The notes under the pieces are model-generated. The model searched no databases, was not told the DNA's origin, and saw only the letters and a list, made by a program, of their open reading frames with translations. This document shows, in pieces, positions 57,230 to 64,000 of a DNA stretch of 64,000 bases (position 1 is its first letter; every line of letters starts with the position of its first letter). The DNA comes from Heliopora coerulea (Eukaryota > Cnidaria > Anthozoa > Scleralcyonacea > Helioporidae). The stretch spans positions 310,001 through 374,000 of the forward strand of contig JASJOG010000237.1 of the NCBI GenBank assembly GCA_030142905.1. Direction: 5' to 3'. The translations under genes and the position numbers were made by a program.

Positions 57230-57610
57230 ATGGGTAAATGTATTTCAAAAACAAAAAGTAAAAATAATCCAAATACTTCACATATTGAAAATCATATTGA
57301 AAATTCTAAAAATAAAAAATCAAATTCGAATATTGATATAAATCTTCATGGATATCCTCCAATAAATTTTAGAAAAATACAAAAAAGCGGTTTTAGAATT
57401 GGTGCTCATGTTGATATTGGTTTTAAAGATTTTGAAGCTGGAGCAACCTTTGGAAGAAATTTTGTTCAAGAAATTAATTTTTCAGAAAATAATAATCATT
57501 TAAAATTACTAAAATCTTTTGAAAATGAAGATAAAAGTGACACAATAATTGCTTCATTAATTAATTTAAAAAACGAACAAAATACAAAACCACAAAAAGA
57601 AGATAATTAA
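57230..57610 (+). CDS. Predicted N-myristoylated small protein
   Basis: 126 residues from an ATG. The N-terminus MGKCISKTKS has Gly2, Cys4, Ser6 and nearby Lys, a good signal for N-myristoylation with adjacent palmitoylation, so the product probably sits on the inner face of a membrane. An Asn/Lys/Ser-rich linker follows, then GYPPINFRKIQKSG and FRIGAHVDIGFKDFEAGATF, a Gly-rich beta-like core, and a polar tail. No family recognised. It is the only plus-strand gene at this end, converging on the minus-strand series, and lies just after the repeat and CRE/ETS region that may drive it. A lipidated virion or assembly protein is plausible; that is inference. Confidence 0.6.
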   Translation: MGKCISKTKSKNNPNTSHIENHIENSKNKKSNSNIDINLHGYPPINFRKIQKSGFRIGAHVDIGFKDFEAGATFGRNFVQEINFSENNNHLKLLKSFENEDKSDTIIASLINLKNEQNTKPQKEDN

Positions 57611-57648
57611 TTTTGTAATTTTATAATAAATCAATATATATTATAAAA

Positions 57649-58187
57649 TTAATTTGTTGGTGATTTTGGTTTGTCAGCACGTTTTTTAATAACATGTTTT
57701 CCAACCGTAATACCACCAGATAATATTCCAAGATATGGTAGATACGGAGTTAACCCCCCAACCACAGATTTTACATCTCTTTTTAATAATTATCTCTCGT
57801 CAATTCTTTTTCTAATTCTTCACTACTTTCAATTGCTTCTAAACCGCCTAATAAATCTACAAATTTACTAATTAATAAATCTGTTAAAAATGCATTTGTT
57901 TTTTCCGCTTGTTTTACTTCATATTCAGAATAAATTTTTAATATAACTTTATCACTTGATTTTTTCAAATTTTGAACTGATTGACTAATTTCCCCATCTT
58001 CAGATAATCTTATCAATTCTTCGCGTTTTTTCATTACTTCTTTTTTAACATCACTCGCTCTGCTTTCATCTTGTATTTGTTTCTCTTGAGCACCCGCGGG
58101 TGCATTTGATTCCAATTGCGGAATTTCTATATGTTCATTCATTTTGCGTGTTTCACGCGTTTCACGTGTTTCGCATGTTTCGCTCAT
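57649..58187 (-). pseudogene. Small structural or membrane protein, frameshifted near 57785-57795
   Basis: The first 134 codons (58187 to 57783) begin with a CETRETRETR-like repeat, then a Lys/Glu-rich region and the block shared with the palindrome protein (EDGEIS, KKSSDKVILKIYSEYE, LGGLEAIESSEEL). The frame then stops, but the conserved hydrophobic C-terminus (TPYLPYLGILSGGITVG) continues in another frame down to a TAA at 57649-57651, so a small indel lies near 57785-57795. The homologue at 17858-18187 has this junction in one frame, which supports the call. The start overlaps the end of the ATPase gene by 26 bp. Probably a membrane-interacting virion component. Confidence 0.6.
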
Positions 58188-58800
58188 TTATTTTATAACT
58201 AAATGGAAAAATTAAATTTATATCCAAAAATGAATATTTTTTTGTTTTCAAAGTTTCTAAAATTTTTTCCAATTCTTTACGGTCATCCACACCGCTTGCG
58301 GACCGTAGGTCTAAATATTCTTGATTTATTGTTGTCATATCTTTTTTATTTGGATTATAAAATGTGACTAATTTTGAAATATTTTCTCTAAATGGTTTTG
58401 CAATACTTGTAAATTGTTGTGTAATTACAACAACGGAAAGATTATAGTGTCTAGCGCTAAGTCCTAACTTAACCAATTCACTTGTTCTATTTTTTACATT
58501 TTTTCCACTTGCACAATCATCAAGAATAATTAAACTTTTGGTTCCTTTTGAAAAATTTACTATAAATTTTAACCAATTTTCAACATTGTCTTGATCAGAA
58601 GGAATAGCAATAAAATCTTCATCTTTATCATATTTCCAATTTTCATAAGTTTTATTCCATTCAAAAGTTGGACAAATTAGAAAAATATAATCAAAATAAT
58701 TTTTATATTCTGATTCTATAAAATCTAAAAGATATTTTGTTTTTCCACAAGCAGTCATTCCAACAATTATCATATTAAATGGTTTAATTTCATAATTCAT
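58162..58800 (-). CDS. A32-like genome-packaging ATPase
   Basis: 212 residues with Walker A at residues 14-21 (GMTACGKT) close to the N-terminus and Walker B near 89-95 (SLIILDD), followed by LGLSARHYNLSVVVITQQFT, whose Gln-containing strand and Arg resemble the sensor region of the FtsK/HerA superfamily. Length and layout match A32-like ATPases of Polintons, adintoviruses and large DNA viruses, which pump DNA into the capsid. The ATG is followed by a short lead to the P-loop, a normal arrangement. The gene is intact and lies between the capsid gene (upstream, 17 bp away) and the small protein gene (26-bp overlap). Confidence 0.8.
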   Translation of the reverse strand: MNYEIKPFNMIIVGMTACGKTKYLLDFIESEYKNYFDYIFLICPTFEWNKTYENWKYDKDEDFIAIPSDQDNVENWLKFIVNFSKGTKSLIILDDCASGKNVKNRTSELVKLGLSARHYNLSVVVITQQFTSIAKPFRENISKLVTFYNPNKKDMTTINQEYLDLRSASGVDDRKELEKILETLKTKKYSFLDINLIFPFSYKINERNMRNT

Positions 58801-58816
58801 TTTTTATTTTTGTTTT

Positions 58817-59245
58817 TTAAAATTGGATTGAAGATAAATCTTTATTTACAATATTTAGCAATCCATCGCTTATTACAAATATATGACACATTACATTTGC
58901 AGGAATAGTAGTTTTTTTAATTTCTAACAATAATCCAGACTGTGTGTTTACTAATTTTTTACCAGTTCCATAAACAAAGTTGTCATCTAATGTTCTTAAA
59001 TCCACACATAATGCAAATGAATCTTTGTAGAATTTTTCAATATCCATAACTGCGTCACAATCAAAATAATTACAACGAAATATTCTAAGTGCTTCTTCAA
59101 AAAATCTTCTTTTAGGAAATCCTTGGGAATATATGCTATTTGGAACTCCTTCAACACTAATTTTGACATCTGTTATATTTGGATAAACAAATTGCTCACT
59201 ATCTGTAATAGTTTTATTTCTAAATAACAATACAACTGCTTTCAT
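58817..59245 (-). pseudogene. Probable major capsid protein, C-terminal part
   Basis: 142 codons with alternating strands and loops (SEQFVYPNITDVKISVEGVP, CVDLRTLDDNFVYGTGKKLV, CHIFVISDGLLNI), as expected of the second half of a double jelly-roll capsid protein. The open frame extends upstream of the ATG to about 59295, where it meets the end of the N-terminal part in another frame. The assignment rests on position beside the packaging ATPase, on beta-rich character and on resemblance to uncharacterised proteins common in cnidarian genomes; no structure comparison was possible. Confidence 0.5.
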
Positions 59246-59291
59246 GCTCTTACGTGGTATATTTATAGTTTCATTATGTAAAGTTGCATTT

Positions 59292-60056
59292 TTATCCCAT
59301 TCTACTGTTTTCCATCAAAGTTACGTAATTATATGATAATGATCTTCTAGTAGTGTAATTTGTTAAAACATCAATTGCTAAATCTTGATTTTCAATCGTT
59401 TCATATTCCAATTCTAAATTTTCCAAAGTATATCCTTCAACACTTTCACCACTTTGCGCTACCATAATTTCACTTGCTTTTGGAAAAGTTAAAATATATT
59501 GAAAATTATTAATCATTCCATAAGGAGCATATAATCCATGATCCGATAGTATTTTTTCTAATTTTAAGTACTGTTTTGTTCCATAAATATCAAACATTAG
59601 TTTATCAGAAGCTTTTTCAGAATTACCACTTGTCGCTCCAGAATCATCTTTTGAAATTAATTTTCTAAGGTTTTCTCTAGCGATTCCATATTCAACCATA
59701 TCTGCTCTTTCGGATTCAGTTTTCCAAAGATCTTTGTAAATTTCCAAAATAGATTCTCCACTATTATCATAAGCAATTTCACCAGCAAATTTAACAACCA
59801 ATCTTTTCTTTAACAATTTTGATAAATTATTTAAAAACCAAGACTTGGTGTTTGAATTTTTAAAATTAAATAACAATCTTAATGAATCAGGTACAAGACA
59901 CAAATTTGGTTTTAATTTTGGGATATCTATATAAAGGTCTTCTTCTGGACTTACTGAATTTGGATTTAAAGTTACAACACGCCTTGTTCTGGTACCTTTA
60001 ATTTCACTCATTTTTGATCTTTTATATCCTGGATATAATTCGTTTTCTCTATTCAT
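59292..60056 (-). pseudogene. Probable major capsid protein, N-terminal part
   Basis: 254 codons from an ATG (MNRENELYPGYKRSK). Features are LNPNSVSPEEDLYIDIPKLK, RLVVKFAGEIAYDNSGES, LYAPYGMINNFQYILTFPK and LENLELEYETIENQDL, a series of beta strands typical of a capsid jelly roll. The frame closes at 59292-59294 (TAA) at a small indel; the next part follows within about 50 bp in another frame. Together the two parts would make roughly 410-430 residues, somewhat shorter than usual Polinton capsid proteins. Whether the shift is a real lesion or a sequencing error cannot be told here. Confidence 0.5.
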
Positions 60057-60106
60057 TTTTTATTATATAAAAAATCAAAAATTTTATTTATTTTTTCTAC
60101 TCTTGC

Positions 60107-60907
60107 TCACTTCGTTCGATCTCGCTTTGCTCGCTTGTATTCTTCATATAAAAAGTAAGTAATTGCAATAACTAATATCCATAAATTTTTAGCTAGAAAA
60201 GAAATACTTTTTGCACCCCATGATAATATTTGAGAAATTAAATTTAAAACTGCTGAAATGATCGCACCAAAATTTTTACCTATATTTGCAAGTGATTTTG
60301 CTAATTTTCCAAGTGCATTTGCACCTTTTTTCAATACGTTTCTTGCTTGCATAACTATTACTGTAATTATACCTGCTACAGAAATAGCAACTGCTGATAA
60401 ACCAGCGAGATTTTCTTTTGCCCATTTTTTAAATCTTTCTAATCTTCCAAGGTCAGATTCTTCAGCATTTTCATTTAAAATTTGTATTCCTTCTTCACTG
60501 ATTGGTCTTTCATTATTTTCAAGTCTTGTTTTATCTGCATATAATTTTGCAATTTCTGAAAAACTCTTATATATACTTTTTTGAGGTTCAGCTGTTTCTA
60601 AATCAGCTTTATTTACCCAATATTCATATTCTCTATCAAATGATTTAATTTTTTCACGTAAAACATTTTTTCTTTCATTTTCTGATAAATCAAAATATTC
60701 TTGAACTCCAACTGGAGAGACAGCTTCTTCAAAATTTAATAAACCTCTAAATTCTCTTAATTCATCTGAATCAAATAATGATCTTCTTGGATCATTTACA
60801 TCTTCAATTAATTTGATCAAGTTATTTTCATCAATTATTCTATTAACTTCATTATCAATTTGTGAAATTGTATCTTCAACTATTTTTTCTCTCTCGGTTT
60901 TTCTCAT
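60107..60907 (-). CDS. Multi-pass membrane protein of Polinton-like element
   Basis: 266 residues. The first 165 are charged and helical (EDTISQIDNEVNRIIDENNL, RREFRGLLNFEE-like stretches). The C-terminal 100 hold one membrane segment (GLSAVAISVAGIITVIVM, about residues 172-189), an amphipathic Gly/Ala-rich stretch, and a last membrane segment (NLWILVIAITYFLY, about 241-254) followed by a basic tail. This layout fits a virion or membrane-associated protein. It is intact, lies 50 bp upstream of the capsid gene and 33 bp downstream of the next gene, and is probably co-expressed with them. Family not identified; the tail may interact with DNA or lipid head groups. Confidence 0.6.
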   Translation of the reverse strand: MRKTEREKIVEDTISQIDNEVNRIIDENNLIKLIEDVNDPRRSLFDSDELREFRGLLNFEEAVSPVGVQEYFDLSENERKNVLREKIKSFDREYEYWVNKADLETAEPQKSIYKSFSEIAKLYADKTRLENNERPISEEGIQILNENAEESDLGRLERFKKWAKENLAGLSAVAISVAGIITVIVMQARNVLKKGANALGKLAKSLANIGKNFGAIISAVLNLISQILSWGAKSISFLAKNLWILVIAITYFLYEEYKRAKRDRTK

Positions 60908-60939
60908 ATCATAATTTCCCTCATTAGATATTTTTTTAT

Positions 60940-61476
60940 CTATAATATAATCTTGTGTTTTTTTTTGTTTTTTTTTTTATATTCTTGTTTTGCTTTTTCT
61001 AAAATATCTCTGAATTCATTAACATAATTCTTATTCCATTTTACAAATAATTCTGGTTCATTGTCATCACTGACATTACCAATTTTTTTATCTTTGTAAA
61101 TAATTGAAAAATTACCTTTTTCATTTCTTTCAAACCTAGTTTTTTCTAACAATATTGTATTATTTTCTCCATTTTTCTTTTCAGGGATGAAATCAAATAT
61201 TTTTTTGAAAGTATTTTTTTTATCAAAAGTCATTGATCTTTTAACTCCCCCTAAATTTTTTAATTTTTTTAAAAAACCTTTAGACTCAGGGTCTTTAACT
61301 CTAGTTAATCTGGTGTTTTGGTCTGGGAGTAATATAGTTGTTTCTCCAGTATGTAAATTTGTATCAGCAAAATTTTCCCCACTTGTTTCTCCCTCCTCAC
61401 GTTCTTCCTCTTCAGCCTCACGGTCTTCTATATTTCTATTATTTGATTCTATATCATCAAAACCGTTATTATCCAT
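60940..61476 (-). CDS. Charged hypothetical protein
   Basis: 178 residues. The N-terminal 35 are strongly acidic (EDREAEEEEREEGETSGENF), then TGETTILLPDQ, KDPESKGFLKKLKNLGGVKR and RNEKGNFSIIYKDKKIG, and a Lys-rich end coded partly by a T/A run (60957-60978) prone to sequencing slippage. There is no catalytic motif or membrane segment. Acidic/basic bipolar proteins can act in DNA condensation or scaffolding, but nothing here proves it. It starts 5 bp after the integrase stop. Confidence 0.5.
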   Translation of the reverse strand: MDNNGFDDIESNNRNIEDREAEEEEREEGETSGENFADTNLHTGETTILLPDQNTRLTRVKDPESKGFLKKLKNLGGVKRSMTFDKKNTFKKIFDFIPEKKNGENNTILLEKTRFERNEKGNFSIIYKDKKIGNVSDDNEPELFVKWNKNYVNEFRDILEKAKQEYKKKNKKKHKIIL

Positions 61477-61481
61477 TTATT

Positions 61482-62606
61482 TTATATGTTTTTAATATTT
61501 TCTTCTGGTATCCAAGAGTTATGTTTATTATCATGACCTTCCCACATTACCAACACCATATTTTTACCTTTAACTTTTTTCCTTTTTAATATTTTCTCAA
61601 CTCTATACAGATCACTCACATCACCCTTTTTATTTACAGCAGACAATTCCTGTTCATAAAATTTCCCAATGATTGGTTCCCCCTCAAGGTCTTCCACTTC
61701 ATACATGTTTGAATCACCTCTGAATACTTTTACAATTTTAAAAATTTCTTCTGTAAAATTAGCTTCATAACCTTTTTTGAAGATATTCTTATATTTAGAA
61801 ATCCTAACAGTATCACCAATTTTGAATTTAGGTAAAGGTAAATCCCCCAATGGGTGACCATATAGTGTATTCCACACTTGGTCTTTATTAGATTCATTCA
61901 CATCAGCAGGTTTCATTAATATACTCTTGTGTTTAGTATTATTATAATTATCTACAAGGTTATTCAAAATATCAATCCAATTATAATTTTTATTGTTGTA
62001 GAAATATTTCCACATGGATGTTTTTAGACTCCGGTTAAATCTTTCAACTATAGCTGCTTTTTTAACAGATTTTTTGGAAAAATATTCAACATTATGTTCC
62101 TTCAATAACCACTTTACACCAACATTATAAAATTCTTTTCCTTCATCAAATTGAGCTACATTTGGGTATTTACCAAATCTTTTTTTGAATTTTCTAAGTA
62201 ATTTTCCAACAGCTTTCATCATGTTAAAAGTATCTTTTCTGTAGACAGGAATAGCAAACGCATATCGACTCAAAATTTCAACAACTGTAAGAATCCAATA
62301 ATAATCATCATTTTGTTTTTTATATTTTTTCATATCAATTAAATCCATTTGTATTTGGTCAGCTAAATCTTTAACAAATGTTTTTTGAAATTTATGTCTT
62401 TTTACAATTGGTTTGTATTTTGTAAAAGTATCTTGCGTTTTTAACCAGTCTTGTACAATTTTTCTACTAACATTTAATCCCTTTTCTTTTGCTTTTTGAT
62501 AAAGTCTTTCTGCAGATTGATAACCTGTTTTTGGGTTGTAATAAATATCTCTTAACTCTTGTTCAATAACAAATTCTTTGTCGCTAATGTTTTTCGTTCC
62601 ATTCAC
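61482..62606 (-). CDS. Retroviral-type integrase with C-terminal chromodomain
   Basis: 374 residues, intact. An N-terminal helical region (YYNPKTGYQSAERLYQKAKE, residues 22-41, and VSRKIVQDWLKTQ) precedes the DDE core: D88 in QIQMDLIDM, D154 in VAQFDEGKEF and E188 in KKAAIVERFN, spaced as in Polinton integrases. An SH3-like region with FKIGDTVRISKY follows, and residues 332-374 form a chromodomain (YRVEKILKRK, LVMWEGHDNKHNSWIPEENI). The enzyme joins element ends to host DNA, and the chromodomain probably targets modified histones. No zinc-binding HHCC is evident. The gene diverges from the plus-strand frame at 62638 across 31 bp, so the two may share a promoter. Confidence 0.9.
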   Translation of the reverse strand: MNGTKNISDKEFVIEQELRDIYYNPKTGYQSAERLYQKAKEKGLNVSRKIVQDWLKTQDTFTKYKPIVKRHKFQKTFVKDLADQIQMDLIDMKKYKKQNDDYYWILTVVEILSRYAFAIPVYRKDTFNMMKAVGKLLRKFKKRFGKYPNVAQFDEGKEFYNVGVKWLLKEHNVEYFSKKSVKKAAIVERFNRSLKTSMWKYFYNNKNYNWIDILNNLVDNYNNTKHKSILMKPADVNESNKDQVWNTLYGHPLGDLPLPKFKIGDTVRISKYKNIFKKGYEANFTEEIFKIVKVFRGDSNMYEVEDLEGEPIIGKFYEQELSAVNKKGDVSDLYRVEKILKRKKVKGKNMVLVMWEGHDNKHNSWIPEENIKNI

Positions 62607-62637
62607 TTCGTTTATTTATTTCTTATTAAAATAAATA
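62607..62637. promoter_or_regulatory. Short divergent intergenic region
   Basis: 31 bp, purely A/T apart from a few bases, between the integrase ATG (minus) and the ATG at 62638 (plus). If transcription is divergent here, the control signals must lie in or next to coding sequence. Confidence 0.35.
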
Positions 62638-64000
62638 ATGAAAATTGATAACGTTAACAATTCAGTTGAAAAAGCATCGAGCGAAGCTCTCAACATCAAA
62701 GATGTAGAAAGAAAATAATACGGAAGTGAATATGATTTTGTAGTGAATGAAAGAAAAATTTTGGATAAAAAGTTTAAAGAAAATTTTTTGAAAAAATATC
62801 CATATGCAGACATGCGAAGGTTTACCTTCGAGCATGATATTAATAAAGATGGAAGTTGGGAAAAAACAATAACATATTTCAAAAACAATGATTACATTTC
62901 GACAGATATAAATTCAGATACATTTAAAAATGACCCAAATATGAAAAAATATTTAACAATTAACCGACCTGTTGAAAAATTTCCAAAAATATGGAAGTCT
63001 GATGGGAAAATTCAAGAAATTCCAAAATCTAACCCATTAACTGTTCAAGGATTTACAATTTATGATCAATATCCTGATCACTTAATATTAAATTATCCAA
63101 TTGAAAATTTTAGAATTTATGTTAATAATATAGATTATTTTTTATCTAGATTACCATTATTGAATATAACCACTAAATATTGGATAGGAAATTGGAATGA
63201 CGACGAAAGTTATTATAGAGTTTGTTTTTCAGTTTATTGTGCTGCTTATTGTTGTGGAATTTCAATTCAACATTTAACTCCATCCAAAGACGTTTTTCCT
63301 ATTATAACATCAATTATGAGATTTCATTTGTATTTTACTGTGAGAAGACTTTTAAGAAGAATGGATGGTGGAGAAAAAATGTCAGACATTAGTAGAGAAT
63401 TTTCTGCGAATAAATTTTATAGAAACAATGAACATATTAGAAGAAAAATGATTTATAGACAAAAAGGAGGGGTTGTTTATCAATTATATCCAGAATCATT
63501 CAAAAATGATTACAAACGATATATTCCAATAAAAAGTAATGGTTTTACAAAAATTGGAATTCAATATTTAAATCAATCTATTGAAGCATTTATTTATTCT
63601 ATATTAGGTAGTCAAGCTAGAATAAAACAATCCATTTTCAGCATCAGAGCTAGTGCATTAGAAACTCAAAAAGAATTTAGAAAAATTTTTGAAGATAGTG
63701 TAATAAATTATGATACAGCAACCTGGATAAATAATATGAATACAGCTATAACCGCAACAAATGTGGTTTTAAATACAGCTATAAGTCCAACTTTATGGTT
63801 AATTCCAAGCAGTCTAATAATTTTAAAAAATCCTGTTGAAGGATATAATAATAAATTAAAAGTTTCTGATGAAAATATGGTTTTTGGGGTTAACGAAAAA
63901 TTAAATTATTACGGGTTGAATACCCGTGAAACAAAATTACAGGGAAATGAAATAAAGGAAAATGAAATAAAGAAAAAGGAAATAAAGAAAAATGAAATAA
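62638..64000 (+). pseudogene. Long hypothetical protein, early in-frame stop, runs off window
   Basis: From an ATG at 62638 the frame meets a TAA at 62716-62718 after 26 codons, then stays open for about 427 codons to the window edge in the same frame. Sequence features are RRFTFEHDINKDG, YDQYPDHLILNYPIENFRIY, a Tyr/Cys-rich VCFSVYCAAYCCGISIQHL, FYRNNEHIRRKMIYRQKGG and a hydrophobic LWLIPSSLIIL. The last visible codons are a KENEIK-type repeat. No family recognised. It could be a minor capsid or DNA-handling protein; its position next to the integrase gives no firm clue. The next ATG in frame after the stop is at about 62807. Confidence 0.5.
63948..64000 (+). repeat. Short coding repeat gaaataaagaaaa
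   Basis: Four or five imperfect copies of a 12-18 bp unit encoding Lys/Glu/Asn/Ile at the window edge, inside the open frame. Confidence 0.6.

Larger units (their letters stand above)
56943..64000. mobile_element. Polinton/Maverick-like element (endogenous virus-like), one end, runs off window
   Basis: An AT-rich, tightly packed gene set that differs from the surrounding DNA: chromodomain integrase, A32-like packaging ATPase, probable capsid protein, membrane protein and small proteins, with gaps of 5-50 bp. Integrase plus virus-type ATPase and capsid defines Polintons and related adintoviruses. The left boundary is a guess: AGTCTATAAAGTGGGG at about 56943 resembles a Polinton terminal repeat start (AG), followed by repeats and promoter-like motifs. 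The DNA polymerase gene and the other end are not in the window, so terminal repeats and the expected 6-bp duplication cannot be checked. Frame breaks in three genes suggest this copy is inactive. Confidence 0.75.

Noticed and set aside
60258..60584. Plus-strand open frame opposite the membrane protein
   Set aside because: Shadow frame with hydrophobic bias caused by the complementary Lys/Ala-rich coding sequence.

Overview
The window looks like gene-poor, AT-rich DNA from an invertebrate animal, most likely a cnidarian (coral or sea anemone). This rests on the mix of elements: Penelope-like retroelements (PLEs) with GIY-YIG domains, DUF4371-type hAT transposases, a Tigger/pogo element, a KIAA1958-like tyrosine-recombinase relic, tRNA-derived SINEs and a Polinton-like element, plus minus-strand Death-domain and ZU5-like exons with canonical splice sites. 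There is no bacterial operon, CRISPR array or rRNA. The species call is inference.

Layout. 0-11 kb: a 687-bp hAT-type MITE, then two Death-domain terminal exons, each broken by one in-frame stop, in otherwise unrecognised DNA. 11.7-18.5 kb: a 6.4-kb palindrome whose arms each carry genes of a Polinton-like element interrupted by a PLE; the loop lies inside the PLE reverse transcriptase. 18.5-22.9 kb: a decayed PLE hosting a SINE pair, a tyrosine-recombinase relic and a LINE end. 22.9-26.8 kb: degenerate TTAGGG DNA and a Tigger-type element with TA target duplication. 27.8-28.2 kb: two exons of a Death-domain gene that look intact. 29.4-33 kb: a second copy of the hAT MITE, a broken hAT transposase and overlapping ankyrin repeats. 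35.5-40.5 kb: a Ty3/gypsy element with 82-bp LTRs inserted in a smaller fold-back repeat. 40.5-56.9 kb: mostly unassigned, with a tRNA-like sequence, a MITE, an unidentified exon, an old hAT relic, a ZU5-like exon, a long composite microsatellite, LINE and PLE ends and a second tRNA-like sequence. 56.9-64 kb: one end of a Polinton-like element.

The 57-64 kb element has a compact virus-like gene set: chromodomain integrase, A32-like packaging ATPase, a probable major capsid protein split by a frameshift, a membrane protein, a charged protein, a probable myristoylated protein and a long unidentified ORF running off the edge. Integrase would insert the element, ATPase and capsid genes would package it, and the small membrane-linked proteins are likely virion components (inference). 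The palindrome carries a clear homologue of one of these small proteins in the same orientation relative to the element end, so two different Polinton-like lineages are present. The host genes visible here (Death domain, ZU5) belong to families used in apoptotic or innate-immune signalling.
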